NCBI GenBank assembly: GCA_022496805.1
Contig: CM040086.1
Coordinates: 2,854,501-2,918,500, forward strand
DNA: 64,000 bases
Source: Pohlia nutans
Taxonomy: Eukaryota; Streptophyta; Bryopsida; Bryales; Mniaceae
Direction of reading: 5' to 3'
Part shown: one piece after another, positions 53,136 to 63,447 of the stretch
Numbering within the stretch: the first letter of the stretch is position 1
How the letters are laid out: each line of letters starts with the position of its first letter
Position numbers and translations under genes: made by a program
The notes under the pieces: generated by a model
Told to the model about the DNA's origin: nothing
Databases searched by the model: none
The model's input: the letters and a program-made list of their open reading frames with translations, nothing else

Positions 53136-55553
53136 TTAGAAATCCGGGAAGTTTAGAGAAGTCGGTAGCGGAACCTCTCTGAGTTGAAGTCGATGCCTCT
53201 CATTGTCAGGCTTCACTGTTAAGAATTGCACTGACTTCTTCCCATCAAGACTCCTGATTCGGGCATAATGAGACCCGTTATCCAACACCTTGGTCTCCAT
53301 TCTCGAAGCGGTGATGAAAGGTTGGCCCAAAATTACCGGATAGGCACTAAGGTTTTGAACAAAGAAATTTTTTTCAACTTCCACATCTCCAATCTTTGTG
53401 GGTATCGCAGGGCAAGCTCCATGTAATCGAGTCCGCCCGCTATTGGCTGATTTCATGATCCAGCCATGGTCTATGTCAATTGGCCATTTGCCCTTCTCAT
53501 AGACATTCCGAGACATAATGTTGATCTCAGAACCATGGTCAACAAGGGCCAAAACATGTTCATCAAGCCCTCCCAGCTTCATTTTTGTCTCAGTGGTGGC
53601 TCTGGCCCAAAATGGTAGATCATACTCAATTCTTTCTTCATTTTCTCTCATGTTGGGAAGATCATAAGAGCACTCAAAAGTCTGTGTCTCATGGCCTTCA
53701 TCCTTTGGAACTTCTTCTTTTTGAGTCACCTCATCACCCATCATGACAAATACTTCACCAATCTCCATCTCTTCCTCTTCGGTCATGTGGGTGTCTAAAG
53801 CTTTGACCATCACAGCCTCAGCTGTCATTTGTCTCTTCCTCTTGATGATGTCAATGATTAGATCATGAAAATCTTTCTTTGCTATGCCAAGTGCTTCCCT
53901 CAAGGTGAATTCGATCTTGGCATCCAAGATCCTTTCCTCTAATATTCCCTTCATGTCAATAGAGGTCTCAATGTCTGACAGGAGCTTGTAAGTAGGCACT
54001 CTCCCCTTTGCCTTGCCAGAATCTCCTTTCTCTTGGCCCTTTTTGCTATCACTGGACTGCCCCCAATCCTTCTCAGGTAGTGGTGCATCTCCTGGATGTA
54101 CAGTGCTAGGGCTTGCTGTCTTTGAGCGTGTAGGAACCCTCTTCCTCATTTCTGTATCAGGATCATTTTGTAATTGAATTCTCCTCTTTGATACTGGCTC
54201 CTCACTATTCTCAGCGTCAAGTCTTCCACGTTTCTCTTCAACTGAGGCCTCATGCAGCTCATCAGTGTCCTTCCCTTCATTCATAAATGCTCTGATGCTA
54301 CTAGCATCTACTGGGTCTTCCCATCCAGTTGCTTTCCTGATGGCTTGAGCCCCTCTCTTCATCAGTACGTTTTCTTGAATAGATGAAGCACTAATTGAAT
54401 GCTCCTCTATCTCAATGTGGTATGCATCAGCTTCATGCACTTGCACAGAGCTAGATCTTGCCATCCTTTCTTCCACAAGCCTCTTCATTCCTCCTCTCCC
54501 AAAGTTGGTTGCCAACGAAGAGCCTGTAGAGGCATCATGAATCTTCCCATCTTTGTAGAAGACAAGAACATTCTTGAGTGTCTCTTCATAGGATTCACAC
54601 CCTCTCAGAGTATGTTCAGTCTCCTCATCACACCAAACACACCTCCTTGCATATTTTCTAGCACCTTCAGATGGTTGTGAAGGAGAAGCTCCTCTGGCCT
54701 TCTTCAATTCACTAAACTCCACCCTTAGCTCTCGAAAACCCTTGATAAGCTCCTCAAGGGCATTTCCTTCAGTGCTCTTAGCAGCCTTGAAGGTGCTTCC
54801 CGAACTTGTTGACGGTGTCGGAGCAAAAGACACTTTAAGAGGCTTTGGTATCTGAATAGGCTCAGTATCACTCCTCCCTTCAACACCTCTTGACCTTACA
54901 CGCTGTTGTTTGGCCAAAAGAACCACGGTTTCTTCAACCCTCCTCCAATCGTTGGTGAAACCACCTTCCGTGGTACGATCTCCAAGTAGTAGAAGAAGTC
55001 TGTCTTCCAATGCAACATCAGTTGCTTGGAGGAAAAGCTCAGCCTTCCTGGAATCTAGAAGGCGTCTCTCTGCCATAGGTAATTGGCCAAACTTCTTCTC
55101 AAAATCTCTCAACAGCTCATTGGGACCCATCGTGTTTCCCGGCCGTTGCTCCACCCACTCAAGAAAAGATCTCTTCGTCATCCTCTCTGAGTCTTCATCA
55201 AAATACTCATCACGGAGCCGTTCAGCAAACTCCACCCATGAGACAACAGCTTCACGGATCTCTTGCACTCGGTCACGGATATAAGGCTCAACCGCCACAT
55301 CAAAAGTGTGCATCATCTGATTGTCATCAGCCTGATGCACTTCCATCTCACAAACGTAGGTTCGCAAGAACTTAGAGATGTTCTTGCCATCAAACCTTCC
55401 AATCTTGGAAACAACAGCCTTGAGAGCCTTGGTGGCACCTTGTCCACCCTGAGTTGACCTCTGTTGCTCCATAAACAAGGCCAATGCCCCTAAAATGTTC
55501 TCCATCGGAAACTGCACTCCAACGGTGGCGGCAGTCTCTTCACGGTCTCCCAT
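53136..55553 (-). CDS. gag: Ty3/gypsy gag-protease (unit 3)
   Basis: Intact 805-aa copy. The protein is identical to the other three. Confidence 0.92.
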   Translation of the reverse strand: MGDREETAATVGVQFPMENILGALALFMEQQRSTQGGQGATKALKAVVSKIGRFDGKNISKFLRTYVCEMEVHQADDNQMMHTFDVAVEPYIRDRVQEIREAVVSWVEFAERLRDEYFDEDSERMTKRSFLEWVEQRPGNTMGPNELLRDFEKKFGQLPMAERRLLDSRKAELFLQATDVALEDRLLLLLGDRTTEGGFTNDWRRVEETVVLLAKQQRVRSRGVEGRSDTEPIQIPKPLKVSFAPTPSTSSGSTFKAAKSTEGNALEELIKGFRELRVEFSELKKARGASPSQPSEGARKYARRCVWCDEETEHTLRGCESYEETLKNVLVFYKDGKIHDASTGSSLATNFGRGGMKRLVEERMARSSSVQVHEADAYHIEIEEHSISASSIQENVLMKRGAQAIRKATGWEDPVDASSIRAFMNEGKDTDELHEASVEEKRGRLDAENSEEPVSKRRIQLQNDPDTEMRKRVPTRSKTASPSTVHPGDAPLPEKDWGQSSDSKKGQEKGDSGKAKGRVPTYKLLSDIETSIDMKGILEERILDAKIEFTLREALGIAKKDFHDLIIDIIKRKRQMTAEAVMVKALDTHMTEEEEMEIGEVFVMMGDEVTQKEEVPKDEGHETQTFECSYDLPNMRENEERIEYDLPFWARATTETKMKLGGLDEHVLALVDHGSEINIMSRNVYEKGKWPIDIDHGWIMKSANSGRTRLHGACPAIPTKIGDVEVEKNFFVQNLSAYPVILGQPFITASRMETKVLDNGSHYARIRSLDGKKSVQFLTVKPDNERHRLQLREVPLPTSLNFPDF

Positions 55554-55584
55554 AGCAACAATCTCACCAGTCGCCTCAAAGCTC

Positions 55585-55601
55585 TCTCAGTGGAAGCACC
55601 A
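55585..55601 (-). other. Primer-binding site, unit 3
   Basis: Identical to the site of unit 1. Confidence 0.65.
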
Positions 55602-55604
55602 ATA

Positions 55605-57166
55605 TGTCGGGTAGAGAGGAGCGCGCTCTGAGAATTCGCGGGGAATCTGGCTGCGACACGATGACCAGATAGCTTGGGAGATCGGTCTTGTCTTCAATTC
55701 TTGTACTCTTCAAATCTTCAAATCTCTTCCCAGTCCTATCCTGCAATGGCTCTAAAAGGTTTAAGGGTAAGGGTGGGGTAATAAGAAACCACGGGCCTCG
55801 GACGGGTAAAACGGGACGGTCAGACCACGAGCTGAAACCGTCCGAAAGATGGTTCCTAAATTTCAAACCCACGGTGACCAGCAAACGTGCCTCACCGGTG
55901 GGAACAACATAAACACGACCGTGTGGGTGATCAATCCCACTTCGCCGCAACAAAGTTTACAAAACAAAATTGAAAACAACTAGCCTCCAAAACCGGCTGG
56001 GAATAACAATAAAAAACAACGAGCCTCCAAAACCGGCTAGGAACAACAATAAAAGACAACGAGCCACAAGCCACAACACACAAATGTTCTCGTCTTCTTG
56101 TCTTGAAGTCTTCAAATCTTCTTCCTTTAAAGTCTCAAAGTGTTTAAAAACACAAAGAAACCTTCAAGGCAATCTTCTATTGTGGCTGCGAGCTTCTAAT
56201 TGATGCTACAGATGGCTCAAGTCTCCAAAAGCTAAGTATAATAGCTTTTTGAAAAGCTAAAACAACAAACTGACACTCCTCAAAATTTCAATTGAATCTA
56301 AGTTACTGTCCAAAAGTTATAAGAGAGCAAAGTGGAAGCTTTATTTTTCTTTTGACAACCAACCTCCGCCTCTTTATATCTTCATAACTTTTGATATAAA
56401 GCTCTTACATACAAGTGCAATAGCATTTTGGAAAGTTAATGCAAACTACTACAATATGTATAATTTTTATAGAAACCCTAAACTCTGTCCATAAGTTATG
56501 GCTAATCAAAGTTTCGGTCTCTTTATTTTTAGAGAGTTTCAACTTCTCAACTTCAACACACAACAACTCCTTCAATAAAACTCCAAATAGATTGAGTGAT
56601 AGCAATCTGAAGAGCTAATCTCATAGGCTATCAGTCCTGTAGATTTCAAAAGAAATTATCACAGTGACCAAAAGTTATGGTCCTCGAAGTCTTAGCTTCC
56701 TTCTTTCCAAAGGCAGTCAACCTCCACGCCTTCACACCTTCATAACTTCCTCTTCGGAACTCCAAATCATAAAAGTAATAACTTTTTGGAAAGCTATTAC
56801 AATGATACATACACTCTCAAAATTGCAAAGCAAGTTGATACACACAACAAAAGTTGTGGCTCGTCGAAACCTCTGCCCTCTCAATGGACGGCCAAGGGTT
56901 TCCACAAACTTCCAACCTTCACAACTTTTGCAATACAATTCCAAATTCAACTTATAAGATCAATTCGGAAAGGTCTCATTACAAGGAACAATCTCTCAAA
57001 ATTTCAATTTAAACAAAGTCTTGCTCAATGAGCTACATCAAGTCGAAATTCTGCCTCCAAAGCTCTCACTATTCACACACACAAAAAAACTCCCGACAAT
57101 CTTCAAAACCCCAAGACCTCACTAAATCTCATCCAATCAAAGGTGGCGGTGGGGCACATATGCCCA
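55605..57166 (-). repeat. LTR 4, shared by units 3 and 4
   Basis: Carries GACGGTCAGACC near 55819 (also in LTR 5) and CTGAAGAGC near 56607 (also in LTR 2). Confidence 0.88.
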
Positions 57167-57168
57167 AG

Positions 57169-57177
57169 CTCCCCTTT
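57169..57177 (-). other. Polypurine tract, unit 4
   Basis: Same tract and LTR junction as in unit 1. Confidence 0.55.
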
Positions 57178-57445
57178 GAAGCTTCAAAGAAGGTACTTTT
57201 TCCCCCCCTTCCTATTCACACCTTTCAAACTACCTAATCCTTTGATGATTTAATTAAAACGAAAGACAAACTATATGTACTATTTTCATTCCGCTACTCC
57301 ATTCATTGAAAATACAAAGCTTAGAGCATATATGTACACGATGGAAGCATTTCCATCACGACATGCACCCTCTCTAAACCTGCACATCCTCCGGTATGTG
57401 CCACGTTTAGCCCTCCTCGCTGTCTTGATTGTCATCAATTGCATC

Positions 57446-60400
57446 CTATAGTTCTTCATCTTCCTCTTCATCTTGTTGATCATCCTCTAGTTCTTCTGAA
57501 TTGAAGTGTTCTTCAAGGTCTTCAAGATGAAACCTTCCACTTCTGCGAAAGATTTTGATGCGCTTTCCAGCTACTGGTATACATAGAGAAGTTCCATCTA
57601 ACTCACGGAGTGAATAAGTGCCATTGAGGTGCACTTTAATCACTACATAGGGTCCAAACCATCTTTTTGAAAATTTTCGCACCGTGCTGTGTTGATGCTC
57701 CAATGTGCTATCAAATACAAGGACCCAATCACCCTCTCTAATCTTCTTTCTTCTCATTCGGTGTGTTCTGTCAAAGCGCTCTTTGTTGCTCAGTCTTGCA
57801 ACTTTCATTTTCTCCAATGCAATCCCAACATCCTCTGGCAATCTTTCAAGTTGTTGGATGCGAAGCTCCAACAGTCTTTCTCTGCTTATGTCATCTTCCC
57901 ATGCAAGAAACACCCATGTGGGAATATCGACCTCCACCGGCATGATTGGTTTCTGTCCATACATTAGTTCTACAGGCATGTAACCGGTAACCGTACTGTG
58001 TGTGGTTCTATCAGCCCACAGAGCAAACGGTAGCAATTTTGACCACATCTTAGGCTTTCCTTTACAAGCTTTGACTAAAGCATGAATGATTGGGGGATGT
58101 CCCCTTTCAATCTTGCCATTGGCCTCAGGATTGTAAGCCGTTGTCAGCTTCAATTGCACACCATATCGGTTGAAAAATTCCTTGGCTTCAGCAGCATTTA
58201 ATTCTCCTCTGTCAGCTCTCATCCGACCAATACTCCCGTACCGACTAAAAATGTCTTCAAGTATGAATCGGCAAACATTCACCGTTGTCTTGGTCCTCAA
58301 AGCTCTTCCTTCAACAAAATTTGAGAGTTCTTCTCGGGCCAAAACAAGGTATTTCATCCCCCACATTGCATTTGGCATAGCAACCAAATCAATCATCCAT
58401 TGAAAATGGATTGCAATGGGATAGGTCGGATGCAATTCGTCTCTGTGTCGTACCTTGGATTGTAATTGGCACACCACACAACAAGCTACAAATTCTTCAA
58501 CATGTTTGTATAACCCCTTCCACCAATATCTTTCCTTGATTTTTGTATAAGTGGCCCAAACTCCTCTATGACCGGCCCAAAGCGTATCATGAAATTCTTG
58601 TAAAACTTTGGTCTTGGTCTGAAAGTCTCCCACCACCCTCAATGGCATTTCACCAAGTCTTTTTGCTCTCTTCCATAAAACCCCGTCTTTCAACAAATAT
58701 CCATAAGACTGATGTCTGATGTCTTTGAATGTTTTATCCACCCAGCTTTCTTGCCGTTCCATGGTACTCAAATAGAGTCCAATGTCTCTTAATCTTCCTT
58801 CGTAGATCTCACTCTCGAAAGGCAAAGCTCCGGTGGATGAGCTTTCTCCATCTGTAATCATCACATAACCTCCATGTGACAATTCTTCATCACCTTCATT
58901 AGCCATCATATCCACTTCATTGAAATACCTTGCTCTAGACAACATATCGGCAACACAATTCTTTTTGCCTTCAATGTGAACTAAAACAGGGTTCAAAGAT
59001 TTGATGTAGGCTATCCACCGCAACATTGCAATGTCTGGTGAAGAACAATTTGCTATCATCCCCAGCAAAGGCAAGCAGTCAGTTTCTAACACCACCTCCG
59101 CTCCAATCAAGTAGTTTCTGTCAGCTTTTAGAGCTGTAAGAGCACCATATAATTCTCTTTTCACTTGTGGATATGCTCTCTGGCGATCTGTCAAGATTCT
59201 TGCTCCAAATCGGATAGCAAATCTCTTCCCTTCTTCATCATCTTGTCCAATAGCCCATCCAATTGCAATTGGACTTGTGTCAACAGTCATAATCACCGGT
59301 CGTCCACAATTGTAGCTCACTTGTTTAAGAACCGGTGGTGACTGTAAAGTTCTTTTCAACTCTGCCATAGCCAAATCTTGCTCAATTTGCCAAACAAACT
59401 TGTTCCTCTTGCGTAATAGCTTGTATAGAGGTTCCGATATATGAGCAAAATGAGGGATCCAAATTTGATAGAAGACACAGGCTCCTAAAAACCTCTTTAC
59501 TTCAGTGACATTGCTACAGGCCATCATTCTCCCAATAGCATCCACCTTCTTAGGGTTAGGTTTCCTTCCATAAGAACCACATAAGTGTCCAACTACCAAA
59601 ATCTCATCAACCCCAAACTTGGACTTGTCAATGGAGAGGGTCAAGTGCACCTCTTCAAGTCTGCTCAAGATTTTTGCCACGTCTTGTATATGATTAATCA
59701 CAAAAGCTCTGCAACCATCATCTTGAACTGTTAAGTCTCTTTCTTTCTCCTCGCACCCTTTTATGGGAATGTCATCCACAAAAGGTATGGTTTTGTCAGG
59801 CACAAAGTCTCTTAGAATTTGATTCATAGCACTCTGCATATGTGCCACTGAATTGGTAGCACCTTGAAGCAATGTACACATGCGCATCAATCCAAGTGGA
59901 GTCTTCATGGTTGTCAAATCTCTGCTCTCAGCAGCTAGTTGGAATTGATCATAGCCAGAATATAGATCTCCAATGGAATATATTGCATGCCCCGCAAACG
60001 CTTCTGCTACTTCATCAACAATAGGCCCTGAGCCTTTGTTTCTGATTGTTACTTTGTTTGCTGGCTGCATGTCTTGAATAAACCTCAATGCTCCTGACTT
60101 CTTTGGCACCGTGAACCATCGGTTTGAATACGGCGCCATTGAAGGCTCAAGTATGCCCATGTGCCTCTTTTCTTTGAGCAGCTCCACTAGTTTTGGAAGT
60201 AGAGCTCTAGGCACAGGTATAGGCTTTAAATCCCATGGTACGTGTGGTACAGTAAAAATAACCATTGGTGTTACAACGTTTGGTTGTACACACCCAATTT
60301 CATCTGGCGAAGAAGCAAAGGCCTTTCCATGCATAGAAAGCATGTCTTGAAATTTCTTCTTCTCCGGCTCAGTCAAGAAATCATCTCCTCCAATCTTCAA

Positions 60401-60964
60401 GTTTGCCAAAGTCTCTTTGGTGAACTTGTGTCCAATTCTTCTTCCTTCTCTCAAACTTGGCTCCTTCTCAGCTTGTTTGACATGTTTATCAGTGTCAGGT
60501 GGTAACTGAGTAGCCACTGGCTTCACCTTTTTGGCCACAGTTTTGTACTTTGTATAAACTGTAGCTTCTGACCTCCATTCATCAATTTTGGAATCACACA
60601 GCCTTGTCACTGCTGTAGAAATCTCATCATACATTGAACTTGTATGAACATTGACAAAGCAATGAGTAGCCGTATTCGCATCCTTGTTTGTCTTTATATC
60701 TTGCAAAGTCTGCAAGATATCATCTGGCATACCATTTTCTTCATAAATACCAGAAATGCCTTCATCTTCCTCTAGAACCTTCATTTTTTTTAGATTTTTC
60801 TCCATCTTTTTCACAAGCTTTCTATGTACATGGTCCAAGTCTTTGACATCAGAAAAGCTCACAATACCATCGTTTGTCACACTTGTAAATCCACACTTCA
60901 CACCAGTATGTACAGTGGAGAATTTGTCAATCTTACTTCCCTTAGCACTCGTGGATCCCCACAT
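57446..60964 (-). CDS. pol: Ty3/gypsy pol (unit 4)
   Basis: Intact 1172-aa copy. It has Ala in A-D-M-L-S-R-A-R, like unit 1, but Val-1056 and Ser-1099, like unit 3, so it is a mosaic of the other copies. Catalytic residues are unchanged. Confidence 0.95.
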   Translation of the reverse strand: MWGSTSAKGSKIDKFSTVHTGVKCGFTSVTNDGIVSFSDVKDLDHVHRKLVKKMEKNLKKMKVLEEDEGISGIYEENGMPDDILQTLQDIKTNKDANTATHCFVNVHTSSMYDEISTAVTRLCDSKIDEWRSEATVYTKYKTVAKKVKPVATQLPPDTDKHVKQAEKEPSLREGRRIGHKFTKETLANLKIGGDDFLTEPEKKKFQDMLSMHGKAFASSPDEIGCVQPNVVTPMVIFTVPHVPWDLKPIPVPRALLPKLVELLKEKRHMGILEPSMAPYSNRWFTVPKKSGALRFIQDMQPANKVTIRNKGSGPIVDEVAEAFAGHAIYSIGDLYSGYDQFQLAAESRDLTTMKTPLGLMRMCTLLQGATNSVAHMQSAMNQILRDFVPDKTIPFVDDIPIKGCEEKERDLTVQDDGCRAFVINHIQDVAKILSRLEEVHLTLSIDKSKFGVDEILVVGHLCGSYGRKPNPKKVDAIGRMMACSNVTEVKRFLGACVFYQIWIPHFAHISEPLYKLLRKRNKFVWQIEQDLAMAELKRTLQSPPVLKQVSYNCGRPVIMTVDTSPIAIGWAIGQDDEEGKRFAIRFGARILTDRQRAYPQVKRELYGALTALKADRNYLIGAEVVLETDCLPLLGMIANCSSPDIAMLRWIAYIKSLNPVLVHIEGKKNCVADMLSRARYFNEVDMMANEGDEELSHGGYVMITDGESSSTGALPFESEIYEGRLRDIGLYLSTMERQESWVDKTFKDIRHQSYGYLLKDGVLWKRAKRLGEMPLRVVGDFQTKTKVLQEFHDTLWAGHRGVWATYTKIKERYWWKGLYKHVEEFVACCVVCQLQSKVRHRDELHPTYPIAIHFQWMIDLVAMPNAMWGMKYLVLAREELSNFVEGRALRTKTTVNVCRFILEDIFSRYGSIGRMRADRGELNAAEAKEFFNRYGVQLKLTTAYNPEANGKIERGHPPIIHALVKACKGKPKMWSKLLPFALWADRTTHSTVTGYMPVELMYGQKPIMPVEVDIPTWVFLAWEDDISRERLLELRIQQLERLPEDVGIALEKMKVARLSNKERFDRTHRMRRKKIREGDWVLVFDSTLEHQHSTVRKFSKRWFGPYVVIKVHLNGTYSLRELDGTSLCIPVAGKRIKIFRRSGRFHLEDLEEHFNSEELEDDQQDEEEDEEL

Positions 60965-60978
60965 TCCACGTGTGCCCT

Positions 60979-63396
60979 TTAGAAATCCGGGAAGTTTAGA
61001 GAAGTCGGTAGCGGAACCTCTCTGAGTTGAAGTCGATGCCTCTCATTGTCAGGCTTCACTGTTAAGAATTGCACTGACTTCTTCCCATCAAGACTCCTGA
61101 TTCGGGCATAATGAGACCCGTTATCCAACACCTTGGTCTCCATTCTCGAAGCGGTGATGAAAGGTTGGCCCAAAATTACCGGATAGGCACTAAGGTTTTG
61201 AACAAAGAAATTTTTTTCAACTTCCACATCTCCAATCTTTGTGGGTATCGCAGGGCAAGCTCCATGTAATCGAGTCCGCCCGCTATTGGCTGATTTCATG
61301 ATCCAGCCATGGTCTATGTCAATTGGCCATTTGCCCTTCTCATAGACATTCCGAGACATAATGTTGATCTCAGAACCATGGTCAACAAGGGCCAAAACAT
61401 GTTCATCAAGCCCTCCCAGCTTCATTTTTGTCTCAGTGGTGGCTCTGGCCCAAAATGGTAGATCATACTCAATTCTTTCTTCATTTTCTCTCATGTTGGG
61501 AAGATCATAAGAGCACTCAAAAGTCTGTGTCTCATGGCCTTCATCCTTTGGAACTTCTTCTTTTTGAGTCACCTCATCACCCATCATGACAAATACTTCA
61601 CCAATCTCCATCTCTTCCTCTTCGGTCATGTGGGTGTCTAAAGCTTTGACCATCACAGCCTCAGCTGTCATTTGTCTCTTCCTCTTGATGATGTCAATGA
61701 TTAGATCATGAAAATCTTTCTTTGCTATGCCAAGTGCTTCCCTCAAGGTGAATTCGATCTTGGCATCCAAGATCCTTTCCTCTAATATTCCCTTCATGTC
61801 AATAGAGGTCTCAATGTCTGACAGGAGCTTGTAAGTAGGCACTCTCCCCTTTGCCTTGCCAGAATCTCCTTTCTCTTGGCCCTTTTTGCTATCACTGGAC
61901 TGCCCCCAATCCTTCTCAGGTAGTGGTGCATCTCCTGGATGTACAGTGCTAGGGCTTGCTGTCTTTGAGCGTGTAGGAACCCTCTTCCTCATTTCTGTAT
62001 CAGGATCATTTTGTAATTGAATTCTCCTCTTTGATACTGGCTCCTCACTATTCTCAGCGTCAAGTCTTCCACGTTTCTCTTCAACTGAGGCCTCATGCAG
62101 CTCATCAGTGTCCTTCCCTTCATTCATAAATGCTCTGATGCTACTAGCATCTACTGGGTCTTCCCATCCAGTTGCTTTCCTGATGGCTTGAGCCCCTCTC
62201 TTCATCAGTACGTTTTCTTGAATAGATGAAGCACTAATTGAATGCTCCTCTATCTCAATGTGGTATGCATCAGCTTCATGCACTTGCACAGAGCTAGATC
62301 TTGCCATCCTTTCTTCCACAAGCCTCTTCATTCCTCCTCTCCCAAAGTTGGTTGCCAACGAAGAGCCTGTAGAGGCATCATGAATCTTCCCATCTTTGTA
62401 GAAGACAAGAACATTCTTGAGTGTCTCTTCATAGGATTCACACCCTCTCAGAGTATGTTCAGTCTCCTCATCACACCAAACACACCTCCTTGCATATTTT
62501 CTAGCACCTTCAGATGGTTGTGAAGGAGAAGCTCCTCTGGCCTTCTTCAATTCACTAAACTCCACCCTTAGCTCTCGAAAACCCTTGATAAGCTCCTCAA
62601 GGGCATTTCCTTCAGTGCTCTTAGCAGCCTTGAAGGTGCTTCCCGAACTTGTTGACGGTGTCGGAGCAAAAGACACTTTAAGAGGCTTTGGTATCTGAAT
62701 AGGCTCAGTATCACTCCTCCCTTCAACACCTCTTGACCTTACACGCTGTTGTTTGGCCAAAAGAACCACGGTTTCTTCAACCCTCCTCCAATCGTTGGTG
62801 AAACCACCTTCCGTGGTACGATCTCCAAGTAGTAGAAGAAGTCTGTCTTCCAATGCAACATCAGTTGCTTGGAGGAAAAGCTCAGCCTTCCTGGAATCTA
62901 GAAGGCGTCTCTCTGCCATAGGTAATTGGCCAAACTTCTTCTCAAAATCTCTCAACAGCTCATTGGGACCCATCGTGTTTCCCGGCCGTTGCTCCACCCA
63001 CTCAAGAAAAGATCTCTTCGTCATCCTCTCTGAGTCTTCATCAAAATACTCATCACGGAGCCGTTCAGCAAACTCCACCCATGAGACAACAGCTTCACGG
63101 ATCTCTTGCACTCGGTCACGGATATAAGGCTCAACCGCCACATCAAAAGTGTGCATCATCTGATTGTCATCAGCCTGATGCACTTCCATCTCACAAACGT
63201 AGGTTCGCAAGAACTTAGAGATGTTCTTGCCATCAAACCTTCCAATCTTGGAAACAACAGCCTTGAGAGCCTTGGTGGCACCTTGTCCACCCTGAGTTGA
63301 CCTCTGTTGCTCCATAAACAAGGCCAATGCCCCTAAAATGTTCTCCATCGGAAACTGCACTCCAACGGTGGCGGCAGTCTCTTCACGGTCTCCCAT
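60979..63396 (-). CDS. gag: Ty3/gypsy gag-protease (unit 4)
   Basis: Intact 805-aa copy. The protein is identical to the other three. Confidence 0.92.
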   Translation of the reverse strand: MGDREETAATVGVQFPMENILGALALFMEQQRSTQGGQGATKALKAVVSKIGRFDGKNISKFLRTYVCEMEVHQADDNQMMHTFDVAVEPYIRDRVQEIREAVVSWVEFAERLRDEYFDEDSERMTKRSFLEWVEQRPGNTMGPNELLRDFEKKFGQLPMAERRLLDSRKAELFLQATDVALEDRLLLLLGDRTTEGGFTNDWRRVEETVVLLAKQQRVRSRGVEGRSDTEPIQIPKPLKVSFAPTPSTSSGSTFKAAKSTEGNALEELIKGFRELRVEFSELKKARGASPSQPSEGARKYARRCVWCDEETEHTLRGCESYEETLKNVLVFYKDGKIHDASTGSSLATNFGRGGMKRLVEERMARSSSVQVHEADAYHIEIEEHSISASSIQENVLMKRGAQAIRKATGWEDPVDASSIRAFMNEGKDTDELHEASVEEKRGRLDAENSEEPVSKRRIQLQNDPDTEMRKRVPTRSKTASPSTVHPGDAPLPEKDWGQSSDSKKGQEKGDSGKAKGRVPTYKLLSDIETSIDMKGILEERILDAKIEFTLREALGIAKKDFHDLIIDIIKRKRQMTAEAVMVKALDTHMTEEEEMEIGEVFVMMGDEVTQKEEVPKDEGHETQTFECSYDLPNMRENEERIEYDLPFWARATTETKMKLGGLDEHVLALVDHGSEINIMSRNVYEKGKWPIDIDHGWIMKSANSGRTRLHGACPAIPTKIGDVEVEKNFFVQNLSAYPVILGQPFITASRMETKVLDNGSHYARIRSLDGKKSVQFLTVKPDNERHRLQLREVPLPTSLNFPDF

Positions 63397-63427
63397 AGCA
63401 ACAATCTCACCAGTCGCCTCAAAGCTC

Positions 63428-63444
63428 TCTCAGTGGAAGCACCA
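63428..63444 (-). other. Primer-binding site, unit 4
   Basis: Identical to the site of unit 1. Confidence 0.65.
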
Positions 63445-63447
63445 ATA